Counted from the first letter of the stretch, positions 46,431 through 56,058 are shown. The stretch is 64,000 bases of DNA from Nitrospira sp. (GCA_031315995.1 JALDRG010000009.1:124001-188000); one strand, 5' to 3'. Notes: generated by a model from the sequence alone, not told the origin. Made by a program: numbers and translations.

Positions 46431-47849
46431 TCACGATTTCTCCGCCTCGACCTGGTAACCCATGTCGCGATACTCTCGCAATTTATTCCGTAGCGTGCGG
46501 ATGCTGATCCCCAATTCTTTGGCCGCATGGGTACGGTTTTCCTTCACGCGCGCCAGGGTCTTAAAGATCAGATCCCGCTCCATTTCCCACAACGATCCAT
46601 GTGCGGAAGGGGCGACGATCGCCTCGCTCACCTCCGCCTCTCGTATCGGCATCGTTCCATCCCCCGGCATCAGATGATCCACGTCCACCGCCCCTCCGGT
46701 GGCCACCAGAATGGCGCGCTCCATGACGTTTTCCAGTTCGCGGACATTGCCCTTCCAGGGACGCTGCTGAAGATCTGCGATTGCGCGCGCCGACAGCGTC
46801 GGCATGGTCAGTCCGTTCCGTTGCGCCGAAGTACGGAGAAAATGTCTGGCCAGCAGCGGGATATCGCCCGGACGTTCGCGGAGCGGCGGCACTGTGACCG
46901 GGAACACGTTCAAGCGATAAAAGAGATCTTCACGAAAGCGCCCTTGCGTGACTTCGTGATACAGCGAACGATTGGTCGTAGCGATCACCCGGATATTCAC
47001 CGGCACCGGCTCACGCCCGCCGATACGGTCCACTTCCCGTTCTTGCAGCACGCGTAACAGTTTCGACTGCAACCCCAAGTTCATTTCGCTGATTTCATCC
47101 AGAAACAAGGTTCCGGTATGCGCCATCTCGAACTTGCCCAGTTTTTTCTGAATGGCGCCGGTAAAGGCTCCACGCTCATGGCCGAACAGTTCGCTCTCCA
47201 GGAGGCTGTCCGGGAGGGCGGCGCAATTCAACGCCACAAACGGACGATGCGCGCGAGGACTCCGCGCATGGATGTAGCGCGCCAACAATTCCTTGCCCGT
47301 GCCGCTTTCGCCGCTGATCAACACGGTGGCTTGACTGGATGCGACACCCTCCAGAGTCGTGAGCAAGCGGATCATGCCGGCGTCTTGCGTCAAAATCGGG
47401 CGGGCTTCCAGGGTGGCAGGACCTTCCTGTTCGTCCGGAGCGGTCGTCGCCTGCAGGTTCAAGATCACTCGCTCCAACAAGTCCGTGGAGAAGGGCTTCA
47501 AAATATAATCGTTCGCCCCGTACTTCATCGCTTCCACCGCGGTCTCCACGGTGCCGTAGGCGGTCATGAGAATCATGAAGGTCTGGGGCGCTTTCTGTTT
47601 GATGGCCTTGACGAGTTCAAGCCCGTTCAGGCGCGGCATCTTCAAGTCGGTGACCACCAGCCAAGGTTTCAGTCGTTCCACCTGTTCGATCGCGTCGGCT
47701 CCGTCGATCGCGCCCCGCACCTGATAGCCCAACCGACGGACGGTTTCCGTCAACGCGGTCCGCATCGAAGGTTCATCATCGACGATCAACACCATTCGAG
47801 CCTCTTCGGGGGAGGCTGAGGGGCCCTGCAAAGTCTGTTGCACACTCAT
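46431..47849 (-). CDS. Sigma-54-dependent response regulator (REC-AAA+-Fis HTH), FlrC/FleR-like
   Basis: MVLIVDDEPSMRTALTETVRRLGYQ; LISGESGTGKELLARYIHARS; GAFTGAI sigma-54 contact motif; C-term HAAKELGISIRTLRNKLREY. Confidence 0.94.
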   Translation of the reverse strand: MSVQQTLQGPSASPEEARMVLIVDDEPSMRTALTETVRRLGYQVRGAIDGADAIEQVERLKPWLVVTDLKMPRLNGLELVKAIKQKAPQTFMILMTAYGTVETAVEAMKYGANDYILKPFSTDLLERVILNLQATTAPDEQEGPATLEARPILTQDAGMIRLLTTLEGVASSQATVLISGESGTGKELLARYIHARSPRAHRPFVALNCAALPDSLLESELFGHERGAFTGAIQKKLGKFEMAHTGTLFLDEISEMNLGLQSKLLRVLQEREVDRIGGREPVPVNIRVIATTNRSLYHEVTQGRFREDLFYRLNVFPVTVPPLRERPGDIPLLARHFLRTSAQRNGLTMPTLSARAIADLQQRPWKGNVRELENVMERAILVATGGAVDVDHLMPGDGTMPIREAEVSEAIVAPSAHGSLWEMERDLIFKTLARVKENRTHAAKELGISIRTLRNKLREYRDMGYQVEAEKS

Positions 47850-49132
47850 TCGTAGGTCTCCTCTTCGGTTGCGCTCGCGGGCAAACGAGATTTCCCAGAT
47901 CGACCGGACCACGCGGCAGCTCGCCCAGATTGGACGGACTGTGCGGGACCCCATGGCAACGTTATGACGAACGAGGTGCCCTGCCCGTGGCTGCTCTCGA
48001 CGTCAATGCGGCCATGATGAGCTTCCACCAGCGCATGCACGATGGCGAGGCCCAAGCCGGTCCCATGGTCTTTGGTGGTAAAGAACGGATCGAATATTCG
48101 CGACTGTAGTTCGGGAGGGATCCCCGTACCGGTGTCGCTGACCGTGAGCTGGACCGTCGGTGATTCAGCGTCATGAGCGGCAGTGACTCGAGCGGCCAAC
48201 GTGAGGGTGCCGCCTTCGGGCATGGCCTGCACGGCGTTCAAGACGAGGTTCAGCAGCACTTGCTTCATTTTCGCGCCGTCACACCACAGCTGCGGCACGA
48301 GGCGGTCGACCTCGCAACGGACCACCATCGAAGCCGGCAACATGGCATGGCTCGCCAGGGTTAAGACTTCCCGGATCAGCGATTCCGTGTCTTGCCATGC
48401 CAATCTGGAACAGTCAGGTCGGGTGTAGACAAGCAAGTTGGACAACAACCGGTCCATCGCCTGAACCGCCACGGAAATATGCTCCGCATAGGTTCGCAGA
48501 TGGGGCTGATCACGCAGGTCTTTGCGCAGCATCGACGCGAACAATTCGACGCTCCCGAGTGGATTCCTGATCTCATGCGCGATGTTTCCGACCATCTGCC
48601 CCATGGCCTCCAGCCGGTTACGCCGTTGCAATCGATCCTCAAGTTGGCGAATGTGGGACACGTCATGAATCAACACCAGCTTGCCGATCAAACTCCCCGT
48701 TTCATCGGTCAAATCGCTCTGCGAAAGAGCCAACGTCACACCCGTCGGCAGCACCAGCGGATACTCGCCGTGATCTTTGCGGATCTCTTGAAGGATGTCG
48801 GTCGCTCGTCGTCCCCGTAGCCGGGCTTGTGATACGCCCAGTAGACGCTCGGTGGCATGATTGCACCGCACGACCAGATCCTGCGAATCGGCCACGATCA
48901 CACCCGTATCCAACGACTCCAACACCGCCGTCACATGCGCGCGCATCTCTTCGGTCTCACGCAGATGTTCGCGTAAGCTGGCATTGGTTTGCGCGAGTTC
49001 GAGGTCCATCTGCTGCAACCGTGTCGTCAACGCGTCATACGATTGCTGCAGCACGGTGGCGGCCTGGTCGAAATCCTGGAAGGCCCGCGTCAACAGATCG
49101 TTGTTCGATGTCTCGGAGCCGGAGGTCGTCAT
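47846..49132 (-). CDS. Soluble PAS-HisKA-HATPase histidine kinase, FlrB/FleS-like
   Basis: [35 protein letters not shown] box [46 protein letters not shown]; no TM segment seen; overlaps the response regulator gene. Confidence 0.93.
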   Translation of the reverse strand: MTTSGSETSNNDLLTRAFQDFDQAATVLQQSYDALTTRLQQMDLELAQTNASLREHLRETEEMRAHVTAVLESLDTGVIVADSQDLVVRCNHATERLLGVSQARLRGRRATDILQEIRKDHGEYPLVLPTGVTLALSQSDLTDETGSLIGKLVLIHDVSHIRQLEDRLQRRNRLEAMGQMVGNIAHEIRNPLGSVELFASMLRKDLRDQPHLRTYAEHISVAVQAMDRLLSNLLVYTRPDCSRLAWQDTESLIREVLTLASHAMLPASMVVRCEVDRLVPQLWCDGAKMKQVLLNLVLNAVQAMPEGGTLTLAARVTAAHDAESPTVQLTVSDTGTGIPPELQSRIFDPFFTTKDHGTGLGLAIVHALVEAHHGRIDVESSHGQGTSFVITLPWGPAQSVQSGRAAAWSGRSGKSRLPASATEEETYE

Positions 49133-51258
49133 GGTTTGGCGCCTCCCTTGGCGGATGTCGGCCGGGGCAATTCGGTCTGCAGCACAGCGGCCATACGCCG
49201 AACCAGACTATCGCTGTTCTCACTCAGCGACCGAAGCCCGCTCCGCGCAAACTCCTCACGCTTCGTGCCCCGCGCCAGCTGAACGATCTGAAACTGTGCC
49301 CAGGCTTCTTGCTCCGGTTCGAGCCCCGCCACCAGGGCCTGCTTATACAGGGCCAGCGCCGGCTCCTGGCGGTTCAATCTGGCCAAGACGTCGGCATGTC
49401 GCAGTCGATCCAACGCCGTCAGCTCCATCCCCGCCTTCTGCACGTTCTCATACAAGGCAGCCGCCTCGCTGTCGCGTTTCGCGAGTCCCAACGCATCGGC
49501 CAACCTCAGCTGAACCGACGCGCGGTCCGGATGGCGTGGGTGGTGGGCCAACCATTGTCTCCCGAGCTTGACCAATCCAGCGATATTGCCTTCCCCCTCA
49601 AACGAACGCAGGATTCCCAGCAACGCCTCGCCCGCGAAGCGACCGGTAGGAAACTGGAGACGATACCGCTCGAAGACGGAGCGGGCCGCGCGCATGTCGT
49701 TTTGCTCTAGGTAACTTTTCCCCAGTCCCATCAAGGCGACTTCGTGAAACGCTTCGGATTTGGAATCGCGAATCACCGACTGAAAAAGCCGGGCTGATTC
49801 AATTGGAAATCCGAGCCGGCGATGCGCCTCGGCCACTTTCAGCAGCAGTTCCGTCCCGGCATACAGCCGATCGGCCAGCGGGCCATTGCGATGGAAGAGA
49901 TTGATGAGTTCGAAATCGTCTCCGGCATTGAGTGCCGCTTCGAGCCGGGGGCGAAGAAAAGTCACCAGCCGCGCGCCGCTCTTCTCCGGCCAGGGGTCGT
50001 TCTCAAACTTGCCCGTGCGCATCACCCCCTGCTCGTAGGCTTTCAGCGCGTCTTCACGCTTCCCGGCTCGCTCGAACGCTTCCCCGAGATGAAACAAAGC
50101 TTCGCTCCCGACCGATGAGTCCTCATACTGTTTAGCGCTGCTTTCGAAGACTTGGCGCGGACTCAGCATTTCACCCGGCCGTAGGGGAATATTGGCAAGG
50201 TGTGCGGCGATCGTATGCCGGAGATTGACGTCATCGCCTTCGGGCGCGAGATGCTCCTGCACGTCCGCATATCGAAGTTTGGCCGTGGCCGCGACCGGCG
50301 CATCCGAGTACTGACTGACCAGCGCCGCGTAGAACAGACTTGCCTCCTCCCATCGTCCTGCCTCCTTGTAACTGTCGGCGAGATGCATCAATACCGAGGG
50401 ATTTTCCGGCCGGGCGGGATACAGATTGTAAAAATGAAGGAGCTGTTCGCGCATGACGGGCCCGCGCTGAGATTCGTCGGCGGTATCGGCATACCGTAGC
50501 AAGGCAACGGGGTCTGCGCGAAAAGACGCCGGCCACCGCCCATTGATGCTTTCATATAATGCATCCGCGTCTTTGATGCGCCCCAGCCGATACAGGCTAT
50601 GCGCTTGCCCCAGCGAGGCAGCGACCAGCAACGTGGGGTCCGTGGTCCGTTTCAGCACGTGGTCGAACGTTTGCACACTGTCTTTCCAATTTTTGGTGCC
50701 GCGCAGCACATAGCCCAGACCGAGCATGGCGCGATTGGCATCGTAGGAGTCACGCTCGGTGAGACTCAGCGCATGCTGGTAGGCGATCTGCGCCTCTTGA
50801 AGCCAGCCTTCGACCCGATACACATCGCCGATCCGCCAGGCCGCCCGCTTGGCATTCGTCGACTGGGGGTCCTCGCGCATGAGGGTCTTATACTGATCGA
50901 TGATTTCAATCGGCCTGACGTCCTGCGCGCCGCTCTTCAAGGCGCTTTCAGCGAGAAACGCCTGCATAGCCGACCGTAGGGGTGTGTCGAGCTGCTCTCT
51001 GAGCATCGCGGTAAAGTGCAGCCGCGCTTCGAGATACTGCCGCTGTTTGTAGAGGGTCACGCCCTGCTCAAACTGACTCCATTCCGGACGTTCAGGAAGC
51101 CGTGCAAAACGAGGCCCCGGATCGGGCAACGCGCCACGCACCAGTTCCGAAGGCTCCGGCATCATGGCCGGTAACGCTTGTCGCATCGTCGATGGTCCGC
51201 CTGCTGCCATGACCGGAATCATCCCTATGAAACATAGACTGCCCAGTATGTACGCCAT
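49129..51258 (-). CDS. Exported tetratricopeptide-repeat protein
   Basis: Signal-peptide-like MAYILGSLCFIGMIPVMAAGG; repeated TPR-like helices (e.g. LFHLGEAFERAGKREDALKAYEQGV, LMGLGKSYLEQNDMRAARSVFERYRLQFP). Start placed at internal Met. Confidence 0.8.
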   Translation of the reverse strand: MAYILGSLCFIGMIPVMAAGGPSTMRQALPAMMPEPSELVRGALPDPGPRFARLPERPEWSQFEQGVTLYKQRQYLEARLHFTAMLREQLDTPLRSAMQAFLAESALKSGAQDVRPIEIIDQYKTLMREDPQSTNAKRAAWRIGDVYRVEGWLQEAQIAYQHALSLTERDSYDANRAMLGLGYVLRGTKNWKDSVQTFDHVLKRTTDPTLLVAASLGQAHSLYRLGRIKDADALYESINGRWPASFRADPVALLRYADTADESQRGPVMREQLLHFYNLYPARPENPSVLMHLADSYKEAGRWEEASLFYAALVSQYSDAPVAATAKLRYADVQEHLAPEGDDVNLRHTIAAHLANIPLRPGEMLSPRQVFESSAKQYEDSSVGSEALFHLGEAFERAGKREDALKAYEQGVMRTGKFENDPWPEKSGARLVTFLRPRLEAALNAGDDFELINLFHRNGPLADRLYAGTELLLKVAEAHRRLGFPIESARLFQSVIRDSKSEAFHEVALMGLGKSYLEQNDMRAARSVFERYRLQFPTGRFAGEALLGILRSFEGEGNIAGLVKLGRQWLAHHPRHPDRASVQLRLADALGLAKRDSEAAALYENVQKAGMELTALDRLRHADVLARLNRQEPALALYKQALVAGLEPEQEAWAQFQIVQLARGTKREEFARSGLRSLSENSDSLVRRMAAVLQTELPRPTSAKGGAKP

Positions 51259-51320
51259 GCGTACGCCGATCAGGGCCGGTTGTCGTGTGGCAGCGTGGGA
51301 TTGCACAGGGGGGTCAAATC

Positions 51321-51336
51321 AGCAAGTCCTGTGCCC
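51321..51336 (-). promoter_or_regulatory. Candidate sigma-54 -24/-12 promoter for the TPR-HK-RR operon
   Basis: Minus strand GGGCACAGGACTTGCT: GGCAC-N5-TTGCT, GG-N10-GC spacing, about 63 bp upstream of proposed TPR start. Confidence 0.6.
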
Positions 51337-51484
51337 CTTGAGGAATCAGACAAATCGCGGCATCACTTGAAGATTTTGCCGCACGAGGGAAGTCAGCGGA
51401 GGGGATTGTCAGAAATCCCCACAGGCGCAATCGAAGACCGGTCAAGAAATTGACGTGCAGGCGGAAGGAAGGCGATGAGCGGAG

Positions 51485-52909
51485 TTAGTTTTGAATCGAG
51501 TAGCCGTGCGTTTTAGGGTCAAACCCTTTTCGTTTTAGCTTTTCCACCAGAGTGGTTCGATTGACCTGAAGTAACTGCGCAGCCCGGCTGGTGATTCCGT
51601 TGGCCTTTCGCAATGCTTCTCCGATAAGCCTGTTTTCATAATGCTCAAGCTCTTTGGTCAAATTGATCCCGTCTTCGGAGAAGCGAATAAACTGCTCGGG
51701 CGACTCGGCCGCCTTTCCGGCGTTCATCCTCACGGGCCGATCGGGCAGGTCGGCGGTGGTGATCATCCCCCGCTTTTTCAACACGCAGAGGCGTTCGATC
51801 ATGTTTTCAAGCTCTCGGATGTTGCCCGGCCATTCCTCCTCGGTCATGCGGGCCAAGGCCTCCGGCTCCATGCCCGGAATCTCGGTCCGCCTCAACTGAT
51901 TGAACTGGGCGATGAAATGGTTGACCAAGAGCGGAATATCGCTCCGCCGCTCGCGCAACGGTGGAATGTGAATGGGAATGACGTGCAGCCGATAGTACAA
52001 GTCTTGCCGAAACCGACGTTCCTGCACGGCTTGGGCGAGGTCTTGATTGGTTGCCGCAATGATACGGACGTCGACATTGATCGTCCTGGTCCCTCCGACT
52101 CGCTCGAAGCATCGCTCCTGGAGCACGCGCAGCAGTTTCACTTGCAGCGGCAAGCTCATCTCTCCGACTTCATCCAAAAAGATCGTCCCGCCATGCGCCA
52201 ATTCGAATCGCCCGAGCCGCGTGTGGGCCGCGCCGGTAAAGGCTCCCTTCTCATGGCCGAATAGTTCCGACTCCAGCAGGGTTTCCGGAATCGCGCCGCA
52301 GTTGACCGGGACCAGAGGCCGATCCCGGCGCATGCTGTTGAAATGCAGCATGCGCGCGATCAATTCCTTGCCGGTCCCGCTCTCTCCTTCGATCAATACC
52401 GTGCTGTCGCTGTCGGCCACCTTTTCGACAAAATCGAGCACCATCCGCATCGGGGCGCTCGTCCCCACCAGATGCTCCAGGCGATATTGATCTCGCACGG
52501 CCTTCCGAAGCAGGTGATTCTCCTGCTTCAACTTGTAAATATCCAGGGCCTTTCGAACCACGACCGCCACGGTATCGGGCTCAAACGGCTTGGTAATGAA
52601 ATCAAACGCGCCCGCTTTCATGGCTCGCACAGCGTAGTCGACCGTCCCATAACCAGTCATGACGATCGCGATGATTTTCGAGTCGATTTTTGAGATACGA
52701 TCGATGGTTTCCAATCCGTCGATGCCCGGCATTTGAAGATCGGTCAAGACCACATGCACCGGTTGATCCTTGACCGCCTCCACACCCTCCAGACCGCTGG
52801 ACATCACCGTCACCTGATGGCCTTCACCAGTGAGCGTCTCCGCCAACAACTGGCGCACCGCAGGATCATCATCGATCACGAGAATATGTGACTGGCTCAT
52901 CAAGGACAC
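51485..52909 (-). CDS. Second sigma-54-dependent response regulator (REC-AAA+-Fis HTH)
   Basis: SHILVIDDDPAVRQLLAETLTGEGHQ; VLIEGESGTGKELIARMLHFNS; GAFTGAA; C-term ITSRAAQLLQVNRTTLVEKLKRKGF. Confidence 0.94.
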   Translation of the reverse strand: MSLMSQSHILVIDDDPAVRQLLAETLTGEGHQVTVMSSGLEGVEAVKDQPVHVVLTDLQMPGIDGLETIDRISKIDSKIIAIVMTGYGTVDYAVRAMKAGAFDFITKPFEPDTVAVVVRKALDIYKLKQENHLLRKAVRDQYRLEHLVGTSAPMRMVLDFVEKVADSDSTVLIEGESGTGKELIARMLHFNSMRRDRPLVPVNCGAIPETLLESELFGHEKGAFTGAAHTRLGRFELAHGGTIFLDEVGEMSLPLQVKLLRVLQERCFERVGGTRTINVDVRIIAATNQDLAQAVQERRFRQDLYYRLHVIPIHIPPLRERRSDIPLLVNHFIAQFNQLRRTEIPGMEPEALARMTEEEWPGNIRELENMIERLCVLKKRGMITTADLPDRPVRMNAGKAAESPEQFIRFSEDGINLTKELEHYENRLIGEALRKANGITSRAAQLLQVNRTTLVEKLKRKGFDPKTHGYSIQN

Positions 52910-53204
52910 TCCTCTCTAGGGACCGGAGCACTCACGCTCGGCTGATCTGATCGGGGCGACAAGGGCGCCTTGCGGAAAACCATGCGCTTGTCGAGGGGAT
53001 GCACACGGATTCAGCTTATTGGGAATTTAAACTTTATTCAAGTAAAAGTGAGGACGGTCGAGAAGTCGACTTGCGACCCCTCGCGCGAGGCCGACGTCTT
53101 ACGCATCGCGGGGGCGGGGCTGCACCTTGACAGGTGAGGCGAAGAATTGTAGGGTTCTGCCCCTCGGATACACGTGAGATCACGTCGAAGACATGCTCCC
53201 GAGG

Positions 53205-53280
53205 GCTGGCGTAGCTCAATTGGCAGAGCAGCGGTTTTGTAAACCGCCGGTTGGGGGTTCGATTCCTCTCGCCAGCTCCA
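53205..53280 (+). tRNA. tRNA-Thr (anticodon TGT), CCA encoded
   Basis: GCTGGCG TA GCTC AATTGGCA GAGC A GCGGT TTTGTAA ACCGC CGGTT GGGGG TTCGATT CCTCT CGCCAGC T CCA; full cloverleaf, 76 nt, acceptor GCTGGCG/CGCCAGC. Confidence 0.95.
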
Positions 53281-53575
53281 CACATTCCACTGACGAATCA
53301 ACCGGCTGGCGGCTTACAGAGCCACTACTCTCCCCTCGCAGTTCTGCGAGTGTAACCGTAAGTGTAACCGTCTGACGCTCAAAGTACGCAGAGAGTGAAC
53401 GCGCTGCCTGTTCGAGGTCCCGTTCGTTCACAATGTTGTACCGGTCAAACACACTTCTGGTTTTGTGGCCAGAAATGGCCATGGCGACCTTTTCCGGCAC
53501 GCCTGCACGGACCATATTGCGTACAGCCGTGCGCCGAAAGTCATGGGGGATTCGTCCCTCGTGGATCTCTTTCCA
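53216..53575 (-). pseudogene. Tyrosine recombinase (phage-type integrase) C-terminal remnant overlapping tRNA-Thr antisense
   Basis: [58 protein letters not shown]; in-frame stop directly upstream of the W; tail [20 protein letters not shown] is antisense tRNA. Confidence 0.82.
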
Positions 53576-53579
53576 TCAC

Positions 53580-54263
53580 TCTGCCAGTATCGAGACACGC
53601 AGATCCGGCAGGCACATCCGGCGTGGGGGCCATAGATCCGGAAGGGAACGCACATCCCATAACAGCGCAGGCGACAACAAGGCCGCGACTGCCTGCACAG
53701 ACTCGGCTCGATCACGCCGAGAAAATACGATGGTGGCGGCGATTGCGAGCGATGCCAGCAAGCCAGCCGTTGTCCGAACTGCGCGAGTCGTTTCTGCAGC
53801 GGAGTTTGACTTCGCCTGCTTCGGCAGCGTGGCAATCTTGCCCAGATCCGCTCACTTGCCAGTCGCGACGACGAGGCTAGTCCCTCGACCATACGTGACC
53901 ACAGTGCCTTTGTAGGCCATGTTGAGACGGTTACCCAGCGGGAGATCCATCTCGGTCAGCGGCCGCGCCTGTTTGTTCACTGGCACAGACTCGCCGGTGA
54001 GCGCGGCTTCTTCAATTTTCAGCTGGACGGTTTCGGGCAGCCGTACGTCCGCCGGGACGCCGTCGCCGACCTCCAGGACCACGACATCGCCCGGACGAGT
54101 TGAGCAAGGGGAATCGTCGCCTGTTGGCTGCTCGCAGCACCTTGACGCTCTGCGCCGCGAGCAACTTCGATGCAGCCACCGCCCGCTCGTCCCGATATTC
54201 CTGAAAGGCGTTCATCCCATAGGTCGACAAGCGTCGAGCGACTTCATCGGCACTCAGACTCAT
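53580..54263 (-). pseudogene. Cation-transport P-type ATPase N-terminal remnant, frameshifted
   Basis: Fragments in different frames: LSADEVARRLSTYGMNAFQEYRDERAVAASKLLAAQSVKVLRA then VLEVGDGVPADVRLPETVQLKIEEAALTGESVPVNKQARPLTEMDLPLGNRLNMAYKGTVVTYGRGTSLVVATGK-stop; no P-domain DKTGT. Confidence 0.8.
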
Positions 54264-54419
54264 CGGCGGATCGACGGTTAAGCTCGGGCCACGTCTGATG
54301 ATGAATGCACATGCCGTGCACCTGATGCCACACGAGCAGACTTTGAGGTCGGCGTATTCACGGTCTCCGTTCTCACAGCTGTCTCCTCTCGAAAATCTCG
54401 TCCGGAGAGATGAACGCTG

Positions 54420-54540
54420 ACCCATCTTGCGGGACATGCGCCCTCACAGAGAGCGACGAGCCCCGTGAGCCCTTTCGATCCCATCACAGTCAAATGATCC
54501 GAACGCTCATCGACATGTAGCATGACGCGAGACCGCTCGG
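54420..54540 (-). pseudogene. Possible universal stress protein C-terminal remnant
   Basis: Within ORF 54278..54556: SDHLTVMGSKGLTGLVALCEG resembles UspA nucleotide-binding VMGSKGxxGL motif; rest not conserved. Confidence 0.4.
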
Positions 54541-54734
54541 ATGCAGCGAGAGACACCCTGCGGACCCCTTGTCATCTCTCGACACGTCCATGGCGAGCAC
54601 CGCTTCCGGCCCGCAATCCAGGCGGCCTCGTAGTCAACCGCGCACGATCAGGATCGACCGGGTACTTCATTGAGGCGCACTCACGCCGCCGAGCAGGAAT
54701 CGCACGAGCTGTCCACGCCACCTGCTCTCCTGCC

Positions 54735-55440
54735 TTAACGGCACACACGCGCGGCTTCTGTGCCCAACTCCATCTTGGCGGAAAGGATCCGTAAAATATG
54801 ATCGCGAGTAAGCATGCCCAATGAGCCGCCCGCCCTTCGCGACCGGCACCTGATTGACATCCTCGCGTTCCATCGTCTGTAACACTTCCAGGATCGGGGT
54901 CTCCGGCGCCACCACGCGCAACGTTGCCAGGGGCGTCATCGCCTCACCGACGGAGACGTTCGTCCACCGAGCTTGCGGCACTGCTTTGATCTGGTGAAGA
55001 GTCACCAATCCATCCAGCCGGCTGCCTTCGGCCACCACGAAGCATCGCCTGCCCGACTTGAGAATATGCTCCTGCACCAATTCGGCCAAACTCATCCGGC
55101 CGGACACAGTCGGACAGTCCCGCGTCATGACGCTGTCCGCCCGCACACCGGTGAGCAGCGACGGAATCGATTTCTACTTGCAGGACGCTCTGCGCCGCAT
55201 TGAGCAAGAACCAGCCGATGAAAATAAGCCACAGTCCACTGAACCAACTACCGGTGATCAGCCCTGTCCAGATCCCGCCAAACATTCCATACCCGACGAT
55301 CTGGCCGGAGCCGGCTGCGATGCGCGTGGCCTTCGAGAAGCTTCCGCAATGTGCCAGAGGACCAGCCAAGATCCGGCCTCGTCGAGCGGGAAGCCCGGCA
55401 CTAAGTTGAAGACCGCTGTGCATTTGGCGAGGGTTACGTG
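54735..55440 (-). pseudogene. M50-family (site-2 protease, Rip3-like) metallopeptidase with CBS domains, truncated and frameshifted
   Basis: Pieces across three frames: AVFNLVPGFPLD; FSKATRIAAGSGQIVGYGMFGGIWTGLITGSWFSGLWLIFIGWFLLNAAQ; RADSVMTRDCPTVSGRMSLAELVQEHILKSGRRCFVV...VGEAMTPLATLRVVAPETPILEVLQTMEREDVNQVPV; then MLTRDHILRILSAKMELGTEAARVCR-stop in a different frame. Confidence 0.78.
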
Positions 55441-55782
55441 ATCGACTTCAAAACGGAACGATGGAGCGTCGATCCGATCATTGCAGGTGGATTTTCCTTT
55501 GAAACGATTACCTATCGCCCATCCTACACTGGACGGGCTCGATTGATCCGACTTGACGATCAAAAAACTCTTTGGCAAGGGACCTGCGAATATACGAAGG
55601 ACGATTCCTTGACTCCAAAGTTGACTCATGCCGACATTCTTGGAGATGACCACGGTGTAGCCGTGAAAGCGGGAATACAGACTTTGGCAGATGCCTGCGC
55701 CGACTATCTGTGGAGACAGTTCTTTGGCCGGGAGTCTGGTCCTGACTTCCCATCAACCACCGTGGCGGAAGAGACCAAGTAG
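55438..55782 (+). CDS. Hypothetical protein (possibly 5'-truncated)
   Basis: 114 aa MIDFKTERWSVDPIIAGGFSFETITYRPSYTGRARLIRLDDQKTLWQGTCEY...; GTG start at the junction with the M50 remnant, no signal peptide. Confidence 0.5.
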   Translation: MIDFKTERWSVDPIIAGGFSFETITYRPSYTGRARLIRLDDQKTLWQGTCEYTKDDSLTPKLTHADILGDDHGVAVKAGIQTLADACADYLWRQFFGRESGPDFPSTTVAEETK

Positions 55783-56058
55783 GCGACGGACCGCTCCGGC
55801 GGGAGTCTCCGACACCCCCCATATCCTCAGCTGAGTGCGTCCGCGCTTCTGCAAGCGCCGACGCAGTGAGTCACGAGCTCGGAGTAATCGGCACCGGTTC
55901 AGGCTTTCCGGTTCCCCCATCGTATCGAGCTATCTTCAAACCCGGCAATTAATCCATAGGTGCCCGATCCACCCATCCACTCCGTAAGACGGCATGCTGT
56001 GTCTATCCTAATCGTGCATGCTCCGCGACGACATGCCACGTCACATCGTTGATTCCTA

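Noticed and set aside
53034-53301. Minus-strand ORFs [28 protein letters not shown]... and [32 protein letters not shown]...
   Set aside because: Antisense translations of tRNA-Thr, a well-known spurious ORF type.
53351-53372. Short direct repeat gtgtaaccgt-aa-gtgtaaccgt
   Set aside because: Two copies of a 10-mer encoding TVTLTVTL within the integrase remnant; too short to call a repeat element.
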